DNA of 64,000 bases from an uncultured Bacteroides sp. GTDB taxonomy: Bacteria > Bacteroidota > Bacteroidia > Bacteroidales > Bacteroidaceae. The DNA lies in assembly GCF_963678845.1 (NCBI RefSeq), contig NZ_OY787464.1:744001-808000 (forward strand), in the 5' to 3' direction. Position numbers and translations under genes: made by a program. The notes beneath the pieces are model-generated. The model was not told the origin of the DNA. It saw nothing but the letters and a program-made list of their open reading frames with translations, and searched no databases. Below, piece by piece: positions 1 to 8,528 of the stretch (its first letter is position 1; the number at the start of each line of letters is the position of its first letter).

Positions 1-23
1 ATTTCATTCTTTTTATATCGGAA

Positions 24-31
24 CAAAATTA
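24..31 (-). promoter_or_regulatory. Bacteroidota -7 promoter element, leftward
   Basis: The minus strand reads TAATTTTG, a match to the Bacteroidota -7 consensus TAnnTTTG. It would drive a gene left of the window. The 22-bp-phased array at 102-176 lies about 70 bp upstream of it. Confidence 0.5.
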
Positions 32-101
32 CATATTATTATTTGAAATGGGAATTCTTTGGATAAGATTTTAAATCATTGGTGGAAACTTAAAAACATC
101 C

Positions 102-176
102 TGTACAAAAGATTGTTTTCTTCTGTACAAAAGAAAGATTTGTTTTGTACAAAAGAATGCCATCTCTTGTACAAAA
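102..176. repeat. Four TGTACAAAA copies at exact 22-bp spacing
   Basis: Identical nonamers TGTACAAAA begin at 102, 124, 146 and 168, so the period is exactly 22 bp (two helical turns) with 13-bp spacers that are not conserved. No gene is visible in 1-213. The array sits upstream of a leftward -7 element at 24-31 and downstream of the stop codon of the 214-2811 gene, so it is best read as an operator for a leftward transcript. Direct 9-bp repeats about two turns apart resemble sites of LytTR-type regulators; that assignment is inference. Confidence 0.75.
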
Positions 177-213
177 CAATAAAAGTATAATTAGATTAAA
201 TAAGAATATAATC

Positions 214-2811
214 TTAGAAGTTGAGCATCATTGCGATACGGATACCGTCTTTATTGATTCCCGGATGATCAAGATAATTCAAACGGCGGGTATACTCTAC
301 ATGAAGTATTTTAAATATATTATAAATACCCACACTAAATTCCATATAAGGATCTTTGCCCATAGCAAAGCTAGTTGTTTGTCCGTTACGGGTTGGGAAA
401 AGGTACAATCCTTCACTCTTATCGGGATTATTCTTATCACTCAGACTTCCGTATAATGTTTTAAACTTAAACACCTCTCTCCATTTAAACCGTTTGATTA
501 ACGGTATACGATTAAAGATCCTTCCGTTCATATCATAAGTAAGATCAAGCGAAGCGTACTTATCGTTCAGGAATTCCATGTTGTTGATCAAGTTAAATGT
601 CTCCCTTTGTGTGATATAAGAAAGATTGGCAGCAGGCATAATCAGTAAAGGGAAAGGAACCTTATCCCATTGTTTTCCTGCTTTTACAAAAGCATCTAGT
701 CTTCCCCAGGAAGAGAGCCAGAATCTTTTATAAATTCCAGCTTCTGTAAAGTTGAATTTATAATCTCCACCCAATACATCTTTTATACCCATGGTATGGG
801 AAAGAGTAAAAATAGGTGCATCAAAGTTAATTGGCATTCTCCTTTCTTTTGTATTAATAAAGGTTTCACCAGGTGCATATCTCAACTGTAATGAAGCCTC
901 AGTTGTTGTCATATCATGAACATTCGTATGGAGTGCATCATTCTTTATATAAAAAAGATTACCGGCAGGTTGGTCATTTCTATTCTTCACAGACATTGCA
1001 ACTGAAAAACCTGACATTGTTTCTCTCTCATATTTAGCAGAAATATCACGCACGTACGACATCTGATCTACAGTTGTGGTTTTTAGTCCCACAAACATAT
1101 TGTCCTTATCCGTCTTCAGGAATTTATCCATTGGTGACATCACATCATACATATAAGAGAAAGAAACTGAGTGTTTCGGAAACTCTCTTGCCAGAAATTC
1201 TTTCTTATCAAATGTATATTCTACCGTTCCTTTATATTTTGATTTGTTATCTTTAAATCCATAAGCATAATATCCACTAAAGAAAAGCTGTGGGAATAGT
1301 TTGGCAGTGGTCTGTCCACTAAGTCTCAAACGAAGTCCTTCTATAGAGTTACTACCAATAATGGTATTCATCGGTCCAAAATCAAATTTACTAGGATGAT
1401 CCTTGCTTCCAGTTTCAACAAAATTCTCAACCAAGGCTTTCAAGCCAATAATGGCGTACTTAAACCCTGGCATTTCTTCAAGGTGTTTGATAAACATATC
1501 CATTCCATTTTCCTTATCTGTAAGTGGAACCGGCCTGATATCTTTCCAAAAAGTTTCATCTTTCATCATAGCATCTACATCTTTAACAACAGGCCCCTTT
1601 AGTTTAAACACTTTCGGGGAGACTTCTTTAAAGGTGTAATTGCTATACCTTGTTGTTCGCCTGACCTGAATCTGACCTTTGACCACAGTAAGTTCCACAA
1701 TCATATCATCATCTTTTAGCACCCACTGCCCATTTGGAAGTTGCTCATAAGACTGGATTATATCAAGATTATCAACGAAATTGACTCCCGTTTTCTTCGG
1801 AAGGTTCATTGTACATTTTTTCACGGCATAAGTAGAGTCCTTCAAAATATACAGATGACCAGTAAAGCCAAAGTCCTGTGAGTTATTAGGAACAAATGTA
1901 AGATGAATACAAGAGTCTCTGTCAACCTTAATTGTATCCATTATATAATATTTATAGAAAGAGATTGCTGATTTTGAAGATATTGGACTTATAAAGCGAC
2001 TTGTTAACAGGCGAATATCATCATCGTAGATATTCACGTCTGCAAAAACATCCTTAAGAATTGCTCCCATCGCATCTCCTGTTGAGAAAAGCTCACTTAT
2101 CCCAGATGAATTCATACCCTTTATCAAAGTTTTTTCATCCTTAGGATTCTTACGAAATACTTTCTGAGAAGCAGTTTCTTCAACAGAAAAAGGAAGAATA
2201 AGCTTATTTGTTTCTATGCATGGTTCTACCTGATTAACCAAGAAAGGCATCTTCTTATAAATTCCCTTATCAAAGTTATCCGGATTCACATTGTTAAGCG
2301 AGGTTGTCATCTTCTGGTATTTATCATACTGATAAAAATCATTTTCCTCCAATCTTTGATTCGACTTATTAGCTATTACTTTGCGCATAAGTTCCACAGC
2401 AGGATTATTTTTACGAGAATATTTCTCTTTTTTAGGCTTAACTACAATTTCTTTCAATTGTACATCACTAGGCTGTAACTTCACATTAAGTTTTTGGGTA
2501 ACTCCAGGAACAAACTTTATAGTTTTCTTTCTATATCCCACGGCGGTAAAGGTAACTTCACTCCAACCTTTACGGGTAGTTATACGATAAGCTCCATTAA
2601 GATCTGAAATACTTCCCACACCTTTACCTTCATAAGAAATTGAAGCATAAGGTATTGGTTCATTGGTCAAAGAATCTCGAACAACTCCTGTTAAAGATGA
2701 TGAAATATCAGCAGAAACACTATGTTCACTCCCAGTAAAATGTGCTGAGGCAGTAAGAGAAACGGCAATAAAAATTAATCCGAAAACGAATTTGATATAT
2801 CGTTGTTTCAT
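214..2811 (-). CDS. DUF5686 / carboxypeptidase-regulatory-like domain protein
   Basis: This 865-residue protein begins with a signal peptide (about residues 1-23), followed by a carboxypeptidase-D-regulatory-like beta-sandwich (about 40-120; motifs GVVRDSLTNEPIPYASI and DLNGAYRI). The long remainder matches the Bacteroidota DUF5686 family as I remember it. The end is rich in alternating hydrophobic strands and finishes in an aromatic residue, as many outer-membrane barrels do. The family is an envelope protein of unknown function, often confused with TonB-dependent receptors, but no TonB box or plug is seen. It is a single gene with its own promoter at 2835-2842. Confidence 0.85.
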   Translation of the reverse strand: MKQRYIKFVFGLIFIAVSLTASAHFTGSEHSVSADISSSLTGVVRDSLTNEPIPYASISYEGKGVGSISDLNGAYRITTRKGWSEVTFTAVGYRKKTIKFVPGVTQKLNVKLQPSDVQLKEIVVKPKKEKYSRKNNPAVELMRKVIANKSNQRLEENDFYQYDKYQKMTTSLNNVNPDNFDKGIYKKMPFLVNQVEPCIETNKLILPFSVEETASQKVFRKNPKDEKTLIKGMNSSGISELFSTGDAMGAILKDVFADVNIYDDDIRLLTSRFISPISSKSAISFYKYYIMDTIKVDRDSCIHLTFVPNNSQDFGFTGHLYILKDSTYAVKKCTMNLPKKTGVNFVDNLDIIQSYEQLPNGQWVLKDDDMIVELTVVKGQIQVRRTTRYSNYTFKEVSPKVFKLKGPVVKDVDAMMKDETFWKDIRPVPLTDKENGMDMFIKHLEEMPGFKYAIIGLKALVENFVETGSKDHPSKFDFGPMNTIIGSNSIEGLRLRLSGQTTAKLFPQLFFSGYYAYGFKDNKSKYKGTVEYTFDKKEFLAREFPKHSVSFSYMYDVMSPMDKFLKTDKDNMFVGLKTTTVDQMSYVRDISAKYERETMSGFSVAMSVKNRNDQPAGNLFYIKNDALHTNVHDMTTTEASLQLRYAPGETFINTKERRMPINFDAPIFTLSHTMGIKDVLGGDYKFNFTEAGIYKRFWLSSWGRLDAFVKAGKQWDKVPFPLLIMPAANLSYITQRETFNLINNMEFLNDKYASLDLTYDMNGRIFNRIPLIKRFKWREVFKFKTLYGSLSDKNNPDKSEGLYLFPTRNGQTTSFAMGKDPYMEFSVGIYNIFKILHVEYTRRLNYLDHPGINKDGIRIAMMLNF

Positions 2812-2834
2812 ATGTTATCAATAAAAATTGGTCA

Positions 2835-2842
2835 CAAAGGTA
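2835..2842 (-). promoter_or_regulatory. -7 promoter element for the DUF5686 gene
   Basis: The minus strand reads TACCTTTG, fitting TAnnTTTG, 24 bp upstream of the start codon at 2811. Confidence 0.6.
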
Positions 2843-2896
2843 CTACTTTCCTTTAATTTACATCTTCCAATTAAGGTAAATGAGTAATATTTATAT

Positions 2897-2904
2897 TACA
2901 TTTG
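2897..2904 (+). promoter_or_regulatory. -7 promoter element that decides the glycosyltransferase start
   Basis: TACATTTG fits TAnnTTTG. It lies inside the longest possible reading frame of the next gene (ATG at 2880), so translation must begin downstream, at the ATG of 2925. Confidence 0.6.
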
Positions 2905-2924
2905 CGACAAATAGAACAATAAAG

Positions 2925-3797
2925 ATGTTATCAATTCTCATTCCTACTTATAATTATGATTGTTTAGGGCTGGTTGAAGAACTTCATCGCCACGCACAAA
3001 CACTATTATTCCCTATCGAAATTCTCGTAGCCGATGATGCTTCTAATGAAGATATGAAGCGCAATAACAGAAAGATAAACAAACTAAGTAACTGTATGTT
3101 CATCGAACTCAAAGAAAATGTAGGACGTGCCAGAATTCGTAACTTACTCTCGGAAAAAGCTCGTTACGACCTTCTTTTATTTATAGATAGCGATGCAGGA
3201 CTTATCAGCAGCACTTTTTTGCAAAATTATGTTTCAGCAATACAAAACAGTGACGTGGTGTGCGGAGGACTATTATACGACAGCACTTTACCCTCGGTTA
3301 TATTCAGTTTACGTTACTGTTATGGCATTTCTACTGAAGAACGTTCAGCAAAAGAACGTAGTCTTCATCCTTATGATCAATTTTCATCTTTCAACTTTTT
3401 GATCAGAAAAAAAACATTCCGACAGATTCTATTTGATGAATCATTCTCAGGGTATGGCCACGAAGATACTGCTTTCGGTATTGAATTAGAAAAACGTGGG
3501 GTAAAAATAAAACATATTAATAATCCTCTTTACCACTTAGGATTAGAAAGGAATGAAGACTTCCTAAGAAAAACTGAAACAAGTATAGAAAATCTTTACC
3601 GCTATTCCGACAAATTGGCTGAGCATGTCCGTTTACTACAAACTTACAAAAAAGTGAGAAAATATAAATTCCAGAAACCGATTGCATTTCTTTTCAGAAA
3701 AACCAGAGGAATTCTGAAAAAAGATCTATTAGCACACCACCCTAATATGAAACTTTTTGCTTTCTATAAATTAGGTTATCTGTGTAATATTAAATAG
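2925..3797 (+). CDS. Family 2 glycosyltransferase
   Basis: The 290-residue product starts MLSILIPTYN, the usual beginning of a GT-A fold GT2 enzyme. It carries ADDAS (nucleotide binding), a DSDA metal-binding DxD motif near residue 90, and GYGHEDTAFG, the ED motif region of inverting GT2 enzymes. The C-terminus is basic and has no clear membrane helix, so it is probably cytosolic or peripheral and adds a sugar to a lipid-linked or surface polysaccharide. The donor and acceptor cannot be told. An upstream ATG at 2880 is in frame, but the -7 element at 2897-2904 lies inside that extension, so I chose 2925. Confidence 0.85.
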   Translation: MLSILIPTYNYDCLGLVEELHRHAQTLLFPIEILVADDASNEDMKRNNRKINKLSNCMFIELKENVGRARIRNLLSEKARYDLLLFIDSDAGLISSTFLQNYVSAIQNSDVVCGGLLYDSTLPSVIFSLRYCYGISTEERSAKERSLHPYDQFSSFNFLIRKKTFRQILFDESFSGYGHEDTAFGIELEKRGVKIKHINNPLYHLGLERNEDFLRKTETSIENLYRYSDKLAEHVRLLQTYKKVRKYKFQKPIAFLFRKTRGILKKDLLAHHPNMKLFAFYKLGYLCNIK

Positions 3798-3820
3798 TTC
3801 TACAAGCTTTAAAAATCATT

Positions 3821-4633
3821 TCAAATCTCCCCTCTTGCCATTGCTTCAAGACGAAGCATGGTTTGCATTCTCAAGGAAGGAACAAAAGACCGCACCGGAT
3901 AAAGGATTGATACTACAAGTCTCAACAATGGTGCGTAAGAAAGAGAAAGTCCGGAATATGCTTTCCGAAAGCAAAACTTGGAAAGCATAAAACTCTGTAT
4001 GTTGCTATGTTCAGTAGCTGATCGTGTACCAAGCAACACATAGTCTAAATTGCACGTATCAAGATAATATTCATTCATTTTATAAAATAAGCCATAAAAA
4101 GGATAATATCCTCCTGATAAATATTTAGTCCGGGCTTTTAGCATAAAATAATCGCACATATCTTCTTTGCAGTGATTCTCTGCATAAGCAGCTAATGTTC
4201 CATCCGTTTTATCTATTACCCCCCAAAATTCCCGCCCTTCTTTATTGTTTCCTAGCTCTGTAAGAAATGAAAAACGTGTAGCAACAACATCGGTAGTATT
4301 GGAATAGCGATTGAATGAATCACGATAAACATCATAGCCTTGCTCATACATCAAGTCTACAGAAATTCTTTCTATATCAAAAAAAGTCAAAGCATGACGG
4401 ACTTTATTACGAGTTCGCCGTTTTAATTCCTTCATTCCACCAAACGTATCTTTTATTACAAACCAGAATGAAGTAGATTTGGATGAGTCAAAATCATAAG
4501 TATTCCTTATAAACCAAACGTTATGTTCATTTATTAAATCCAAGCGTGTTTTTTCTGACAGTTGCACTTCTTTATGGGGTGCTTTATTAAAAATAATCCC
4601 TTTTTTATAATATACGTAATCTTCTTTTTTCAT
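3821..4633 (-). CDS. Unrecognised protein, possibly a FemAB/GNAT-like acyltransferase
   Basis: I do not firmly recognise this 270-residue protein. It has no signal peptide and no convincing membrane helix. A basic segment near residue 93 (RRTRNKVRHAL) followed by alternating strands and helices recalls the FemAB or GNAT acyl-transfer folds, where such a segment contacts the donor, but no diagnostic motif is clear. It converges on the glycosyltransferase at 2925-3797 and diverges from the lipoprotein at 4804. Its own promoter is at 4715-4722. A role in modifying a surface polymer is a guess from context. Confidence 0.55.
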   Translation of the reverse strand: MKKEDYVYYKKGIIFNKAPHKEVQLSEKTRLDLINEHNVWFIRNTYDFDSSKSTSFWFVIKDTFGGMKELKRRTRNKVRHALTFFDIERISVDLMYEQGYDVYRDSFNRYSNTTDVVATRFSFLTELGNNKEGREFWGVIDKTDGTLAAYAENHCKEDMCDYFMLKARTKYLSGGYYPFYGLFYKMNEYYLDTCNLDYVLLGTRSATEHSNIQSFMLSKFCFRKAYSGLSLSYAPLLRLVVSILYPVRSFVPSLRMQTMLRLEAMARGEI

Positions 4634-4714
4634 TTTATCTATAGTATAGCTAAGTCACATCACCAATCATACCATTAAATACAGATCAGTAATATCGTGT
4701 TACAAATTGGGCGG

Positions 4715-4722
4715 CAAAGATA
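4715..4722 (-). promoter_or_regulatory. -7 promoter element, leftward
   Basis: The minus strand reads TATCTTTG, a perfect TAnnTTTG, about 80 bp upstream of the start codon at 4633. Confidence 0.6.
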
Positions 4723-4763
4723 ATTTATTTTAAATTAGATAGCATAATAATAGTTATAATTTT

Positions 4764-4771
4764 TATCTTTG
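4764..4771 (+). promoter_or_regulatory. -7 promoter element, rightward
   Basis: TATCTTTG fits TAnnTTTG and lies 32 bp before the ATG at 4804. It forms a divergent promoter pair with the element at 4715-4722. Confidence 0.6.
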
Positions 4772-4803
4772 TTCAAAATATTAACAAACGAAATGACTTG
4801 CAT

Positions 4804-5703
4804 ATGAATAAGAAAGTAATTGGATGCTTAGTGCTTGTGGGTATGGGATTTTTCTCATGCAAAAACATAAAAAAAGCAGATGTTCAGGTTATACCTTTAA
4901 GTGGCCCTGCTAAAGTAATCTCAGACAGCTTGCGCTTTTGTGAAGCAACCTGCTGGAATGGAGAATCATTGTACATCAGTAACTTTGGCGGAGATACAAT
5001 TAACCCGCTTAATAAAGCTGGTAAGGGATATATTATGGAAGTAAGTTCCAAAAAGACATCTATATTAATTCCGGCAGATGGAAGATTAAATGCCCCTAAA
5101 GGAATGTGCATAGTAGGTAATTATCTTTTTGTAGCTGATGTTAATGCAGTAGTTGCATTTAATCTTAAAGATGTAAGCAAAAGCCAGAAGATAGATTTTC
5201 CTACAAAAGATTCTTATGTAAACGACATTGCAGCAAACGGAACAAATCTATATGTTACCGTTACTAACACTGGTAATATTTATAAATTAGATATTTCGGA
5301 TCCTGAGAAAGTAAATAGCCAAACTCCCAAACTTTTTGCAACCGTTCCTGGGGCAAATGGAATTGTTGCAACTGATAGCGTTATTTATGTTGCTTCATAC
5401 CCTATTGATGGAAATACAGCTGCAGCAAACGTTATTTATACTATAAAGAACTTTGATAAGCCCGTTGTTGAAAAGCTTTTTGACCGCATGAGCCAATATG
5501 ACGGATTAGCACTTTCCGAAGATGGCAAATCGTTATATTTCACAACCTGGGTAAATGGAAATGTAGGAAAGATTAACCTGAAAGATTTGAAGGTTGAGAA
5601 TCTTGTTCTTCCTTTACAGCTAACCGGACCAGCCGATCTATCTATACACAAAGGAAAGCTCTATATTCCTGATTTGCCAAACAGCAAAGTCTTGGTTTAT
5701 TGA
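4804..5703 (+). CDS. NHL/SMP-30-type beta-propeller lipoprotein
   Basis: The 299-residue product begins with a short hydrophobic signal ending FFSC, a lipoprotein-type processing site with Cys19. The rest has repeated blade-like units, for example around NYLFVADVNAVVAFN, NLYVTVTNTGNIYKLD and SLYFTTWVNGNVGKIN, as in NHL or SMP-30/gluconolactonase propellers. It should be a lipid-anchored periplasmic or surface protein; the ligand or substrate is unknown. A TTG two codons upstream is also in frame, but the ATG at 4804 gives the cleaner signal peptide. A strong hairpin follows at 5728-5786. Confidence 0.75.
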   Translation: MNKKVIGCLVLVGMGFFSCKNIKKADVQVIPLSGPAKVISDSLRFCEATCWNGESLYISNFGGDTINPLNKAGKGYIMEVSSKKTSILIPADGRLNAPKGMCIVGNYLFVADVNAVVAFNLKDVSKSQKIDFPTKDSYVNDIAANGTNLYVTVTNTGNIYKLDISDPEKVNSQTPKLFATVPGANGIVATDSVIYVASYPIDGNTAAANVIYTIKNFDKPVVEKLFDRMSQYDGLALSEDGKSLYFTTWVNGNVGKINLKDLKVENLVLPLQLTGPADLSIHKGKLYIPDLPNSKVLVY

Positions 5704-5727
5704 TGCAATAAGTAAAATACAGACAGT

Positions 5728-5786
5728 ATAGAGAGAAGCGGAAAGTAAAAACATATAGGTGTTTTTTACTTTCCGCTTCTCTCTAT
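5728..5786. terminator. Intrinsic terminator after the NHL lipoprotein gene
   Basis: A perfect 24-bp inverted repeat (5728-5751 with 5763-5786) with an 11-base loop. Its inner arms are A-rich then T-rich. It lies 25 bp after the stop codon at 5703. Confidence 0.7.
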
Positions 5787-5935
5787 TGGACAAATTACAA
5801 ACTTATTCTATAAATTAAGACTCAATCTTTGGCATCTTCGGATATATTTTACGAATACTCCATAATTAGCCTATTCTGAGATTCTTTGCAAACGGCTTTT
5901 ACCTTAAAAACATTGCTTTATGTTGTATACAATCA

Positions 5936-5967
5936 AAAAGCGGGACTTTTCACAAAGTCCCGCTTTT
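5936..5967. terminator. Bidirectional terminator closing the pst-phoU operon
   Basis: A 14-bp perfect stem with core AGCGGGACTTT and a 4-base loop, with A and T tracts on its two sides. It is the first good terminator downstream of phoU on the minus strand. The rest of the 437-bp gap between 5703 and 6141 shows no gene. Confidence 0.75.
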
Positions 5968-6140
5968 CAGTTTTCAATAGGTATTAGTTTTTTTTAAGGT
6001 AAAAAGATTGTTTTCAGGATAACGGTTGCAAAGATGCAAGATATTTTAATACTAAACAAACAAAATTATATGTCATACAACATATTTTTTGCGATTTAAC
6101 TTTTCACTTTTACTTTACTAATACCAAATTTCTTCATTTT

Positions 6141-6833
6141 TCAAATTTGCGAAAGATATCCTTCATCTGTTTTGCCCTGATGTTTCAATACTTTTGCATC
6201 AATATAGAAAACAATTTCTTCAGCCAGGTTGTTAATGTGATCTCCTGATCGTTCTAGTTTACGAAACACGCCAATTAAGTTTAAGCAAAGTAGCATACTT
6301 TCAGGATTCTTAGTTATATAATCTGCCAGTTTCACAGACACTTCCGAATTAATCTCATCAACCAGATTATCTTTAGCAAAGACAGATGTTGCCAATTCAA
6401 GACTTTCTTCATTCAGAGCCTTCTTTGCTGTTTCAAGCATTGATAAAACCTGTGCAAACATTTCTTCGAGACGGAGTTCTTTTAAAAGTTCCGGATCAAG
6501 AGCCGGTTCATTGCATTTAACCACAAAACGAGCAATGCCCTCAGCAAAGTCACCAAGACGTTCCAAATCTGTGTTTATTTTCAACATAGCAAGAACAAAA
6601 CGCAAATCTACTGCTACTGGATTGTAAAGAGCTATTATATCCTCTACATCGCTATCTATTTTAAGTTCGAAGGCATTTACTCTTTTCTCTCTAACGATAA
6701 CTTGCTGTGCCAGTTCTTTATTGAGAGTAAGAACCGCTTCTGAGGCTCTATCTAACTGATTATAGACTAACGTCCACATTTCGTCCACTTCTTTTTTCAG
6801 TTGCACGAGTTCTGATTCTATAAACTTTACCAT
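6141..6833 (-). CDS. phoU: Phosphate transport regulator PhoU
   Basis: The 230-residue protein has two PhoU three-helix bundles, with the paired acidic E/DxxxD-type metal patches visible as LERLGDFAEGIARFV (about 90-105) and LERSGDHINNLAEEIVFY (about 192-210). PhoU damps signalling from the PstSCAB transporter to the Pho two-component system and limits phosphate uptake. It is the last gene of the leftward pstC-pstA-pstB-phoU operon, 43 bp after pstB. Length and layout are normal for the family. Confidence 0.95.
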   Translation of the reverse strand: MVKFIESELVQLKKEVDEMWTLVYNQLDRASEAVLTLNKELAQQVIVREKRVNAFELKIDSDVEDIIALYNPVAVDLRFVLAMLKINTDLERLGDFAEGIARFVVKCNEPALDPELLKELRLEEMFAQVLSMLETAKKALNEESLELATSVFAKDNLVDEINSEVSVKLADYITKNPESMLLCLNLIGVFRKLERSGDHINNLAEEIVFYIDAKVLKHQGKTDEGYLSQI

Positions 6834-6876
6834 ATCGCTATTCTTTTATTAAGATTACAAATATAAAATAAAAAGG

Positions 6877-7629
6877 TTATCCGAAACGTCCGGTGATATA
6901 ATTCTGCGTGGAAATCTGAGCCGGATTGGTAAAAATCTTCTTTGTTTCATCAAATTCAATCATCTCTCCCAGATAAAAATAAGCAGTTTTATCACTAACA
7001 CGAGCAGCTTGCTGCATATTGTGAGTAACTATAACAATTGTATAATCTTTCTTTAACTCGTGAATTAGTTCTTCTACTTTAGCCGTTGAAATAGGATCAA
7101 GAGCAGAAGCGGGTTCATCCATAAGCAAAATAGATGGAGATACGGCCATAGCACGGGCAATACAAAGTCTTTGTTGCTGTCCACCAGAAAGAGCGAATGC
7201 AGATTCTTTCAATTTATCTTTTACTTCATCCCAAAGTGCTGCACCTTTCAAGGTCTCTTCCACCCTATGACGGATAAGCTCATTGTCTTTTATGCCGTTA
7301 ACCCGAAGACCATAAGCTACATTTTCGAAAATAGTTTTAGGAAAAGGATTAGGACGCTGAAATACCATTCCTACATTCTTTCTTAATTCATCTACAGGAA
7401 CTCCTTTAGCATAAATATCCTCATTATCAATAAGGATTTGTCCCTCCATTCGAATATTGGGTATCAAATCGTTCATTCGGTTAAAAAGGCGAAGAAAGGT
7501 AGACTTACCACAACCGGAAGGTCCGATAAAGGCAACTACAGACTTTTCTTTTATCTGCATACTGACTCCTTTCAGCGCATGAAAATCGCCATAATAGAAA
7601 TTTACGTCATTTACATCAATTTTATTCAT
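6877..7629 (-). CDS. pstB: Phosphate ABC transporter ATPase PstB
   Basis: The 250-residue ATPase has Walker A GPSGCGKST at residues 36-44, the Q-loop in VFQRPNPFP, the signature ALSGGQQQRL, Walker B ILLMDEPASALDP and the H-loop VTHNMQQA. FQRPNPFPK and DPISTAKVEELI are typical of PstB. It powers phosphate import through PstC and PstA in the inner membrane. It begins 11 bp after pstA. Confidence 0.97.
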   Translation of the reverse strand: MNKIDVNDVNFYYGDFHALKGVSMQIKEKSVVAFIGPSGCGKSTFLRLFNRMNDLIPNIRMEGQILIDNEDIYAKGVPVDELRKNVGMVFQRPNPFPKTIFENVAYGLRVNGIKDNELIRHRVEETLKGAALWDEVKDKLKESAFALSGGQQQRLCIARAMAVSPSILLMDEPASALDPISTAKVEELIHELKKDYTIVIVTHNMQQAARVSDKTAYFYLGEMIEFDETKKIFTNPAQISTQNYITGRFG

Positions 7630-7640
7630 TCTATTTTACT

Positions 7641-8528
7641 TTAATTCATTTTTACTTTATTAGAGAAATATTTTCTTAGAGCATTAGCAATTAGATTCAC
7701 TATTAAAATAATGACGATCAAAACTAATGCAGTACCATACGCAATAGGCAACTGTGCTTCCATATTTGTTCCGCTAGTAGATATTACGTAAAGATGGTAA
7801 GGCAAGGCCATACATTGATCTAGTGCACTGGAAGGAAGTTTGGGAAGAAAATATGCCGCGCAAGTGAAAAGGATTGGTGCGGTTTCTCCGGAAACACGCC
7901 CAAGCGCCAAAATCAATCCTGTAATAATATTAGGTGTGGCAATAGGAAGAATCACTCGTCGGATAGTTTGAAGCTTAGTGGCTCCTAGCGCACGACTACC
8001 TTCACGAAATGTATCTGGAATAGCTTTTAAAGCTTCTTCCGTTGTTCTGATTACCAACGGCACACAAAGTAGTCCAAGAGTAAGTGAACCCGCCAGAATA
8101 CTATCACCAAATCCTAGGTAATTAACAAAAAGTGTCATACCAAAGAGACCGAATACAATAGATGGGATTCCGCTAAGGTTGTTAGTCATCACTCTTATAA
8201 AACGAACAACTTTACCTTTCGGAGCATATTCATTCATGTAGATTCCACTCATTACTCCAATGGGAAATGCAAAAATCGCACTACCAAACATCAGATAGAA
8301 TGTTCCCACAATGGCTGGCCAGATTCCTCCAGATGTCATTCCTTCTGTAGGTTCTGTGGTTAGGAAATCCCAGTTAATAACGCCTATACCTTTATATACT
8401 ATAAAACCCAGGATTGCAAAGAGTATTGCAACAATGCTGTAGCTAAATAAAGAGAAAATGCCAAAGGCTATTTTCTGAGAACGACGTTTGCGTCGTTCGT
8501 AGGATTCGGGAAATTTATTCTTTTCCAT
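7641..8528 (-). CDS. pstA: Phosphate ABC transporter permease PstA
   Basis: The 295-residue permease has about six membrane helices. The cytoplasmic coupling (EAA) loop reads EALKAIPDTFREGSRALGATKLQTI, near residues 166-190. It pairs with PstC to form the phosphate channel. Its ATG shares a base with the pstC stop codon (TAATG), so the two are translationally coupled. Normal length. Confidence 0.96.
   Translation of the reverse strand: MEKNKFPESYERRKRRSQKIAFGIFSLFSYSIVAILFAILGFIVYKGIGVINWDFLTTEPTEGMTSGGIWPAIVGTFYLMFGSAIFAFPIGVMSGIYMNEYAPKGKVVRFIRVMTNNLSGIPSIVFGLFGMTLFVNYLGFGDSILAGSLTLGLLCVPLVIRTTEEALKAIPDTFREGSRALGATKLQTIRRVILPIATPNIITGLILALGRVSGETAPILFTCAAYFLPKLPSSALDQCMALPYHLYVISTSGTNMEAQLPIAYGTALVLIVIILIVNLIANALRKYFSNKVKMN

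Noticed and set aside
102..176. CRISPR-like array
   Set aside because: Repeats are 9 bp and spacers 13 bp, far too short, and there are no cas genes.
145..456. 103-codon open frame on the plus strand
   Set aside because: It starts inside the repeat array and lies opposite the DUF5686 gene; no family match.
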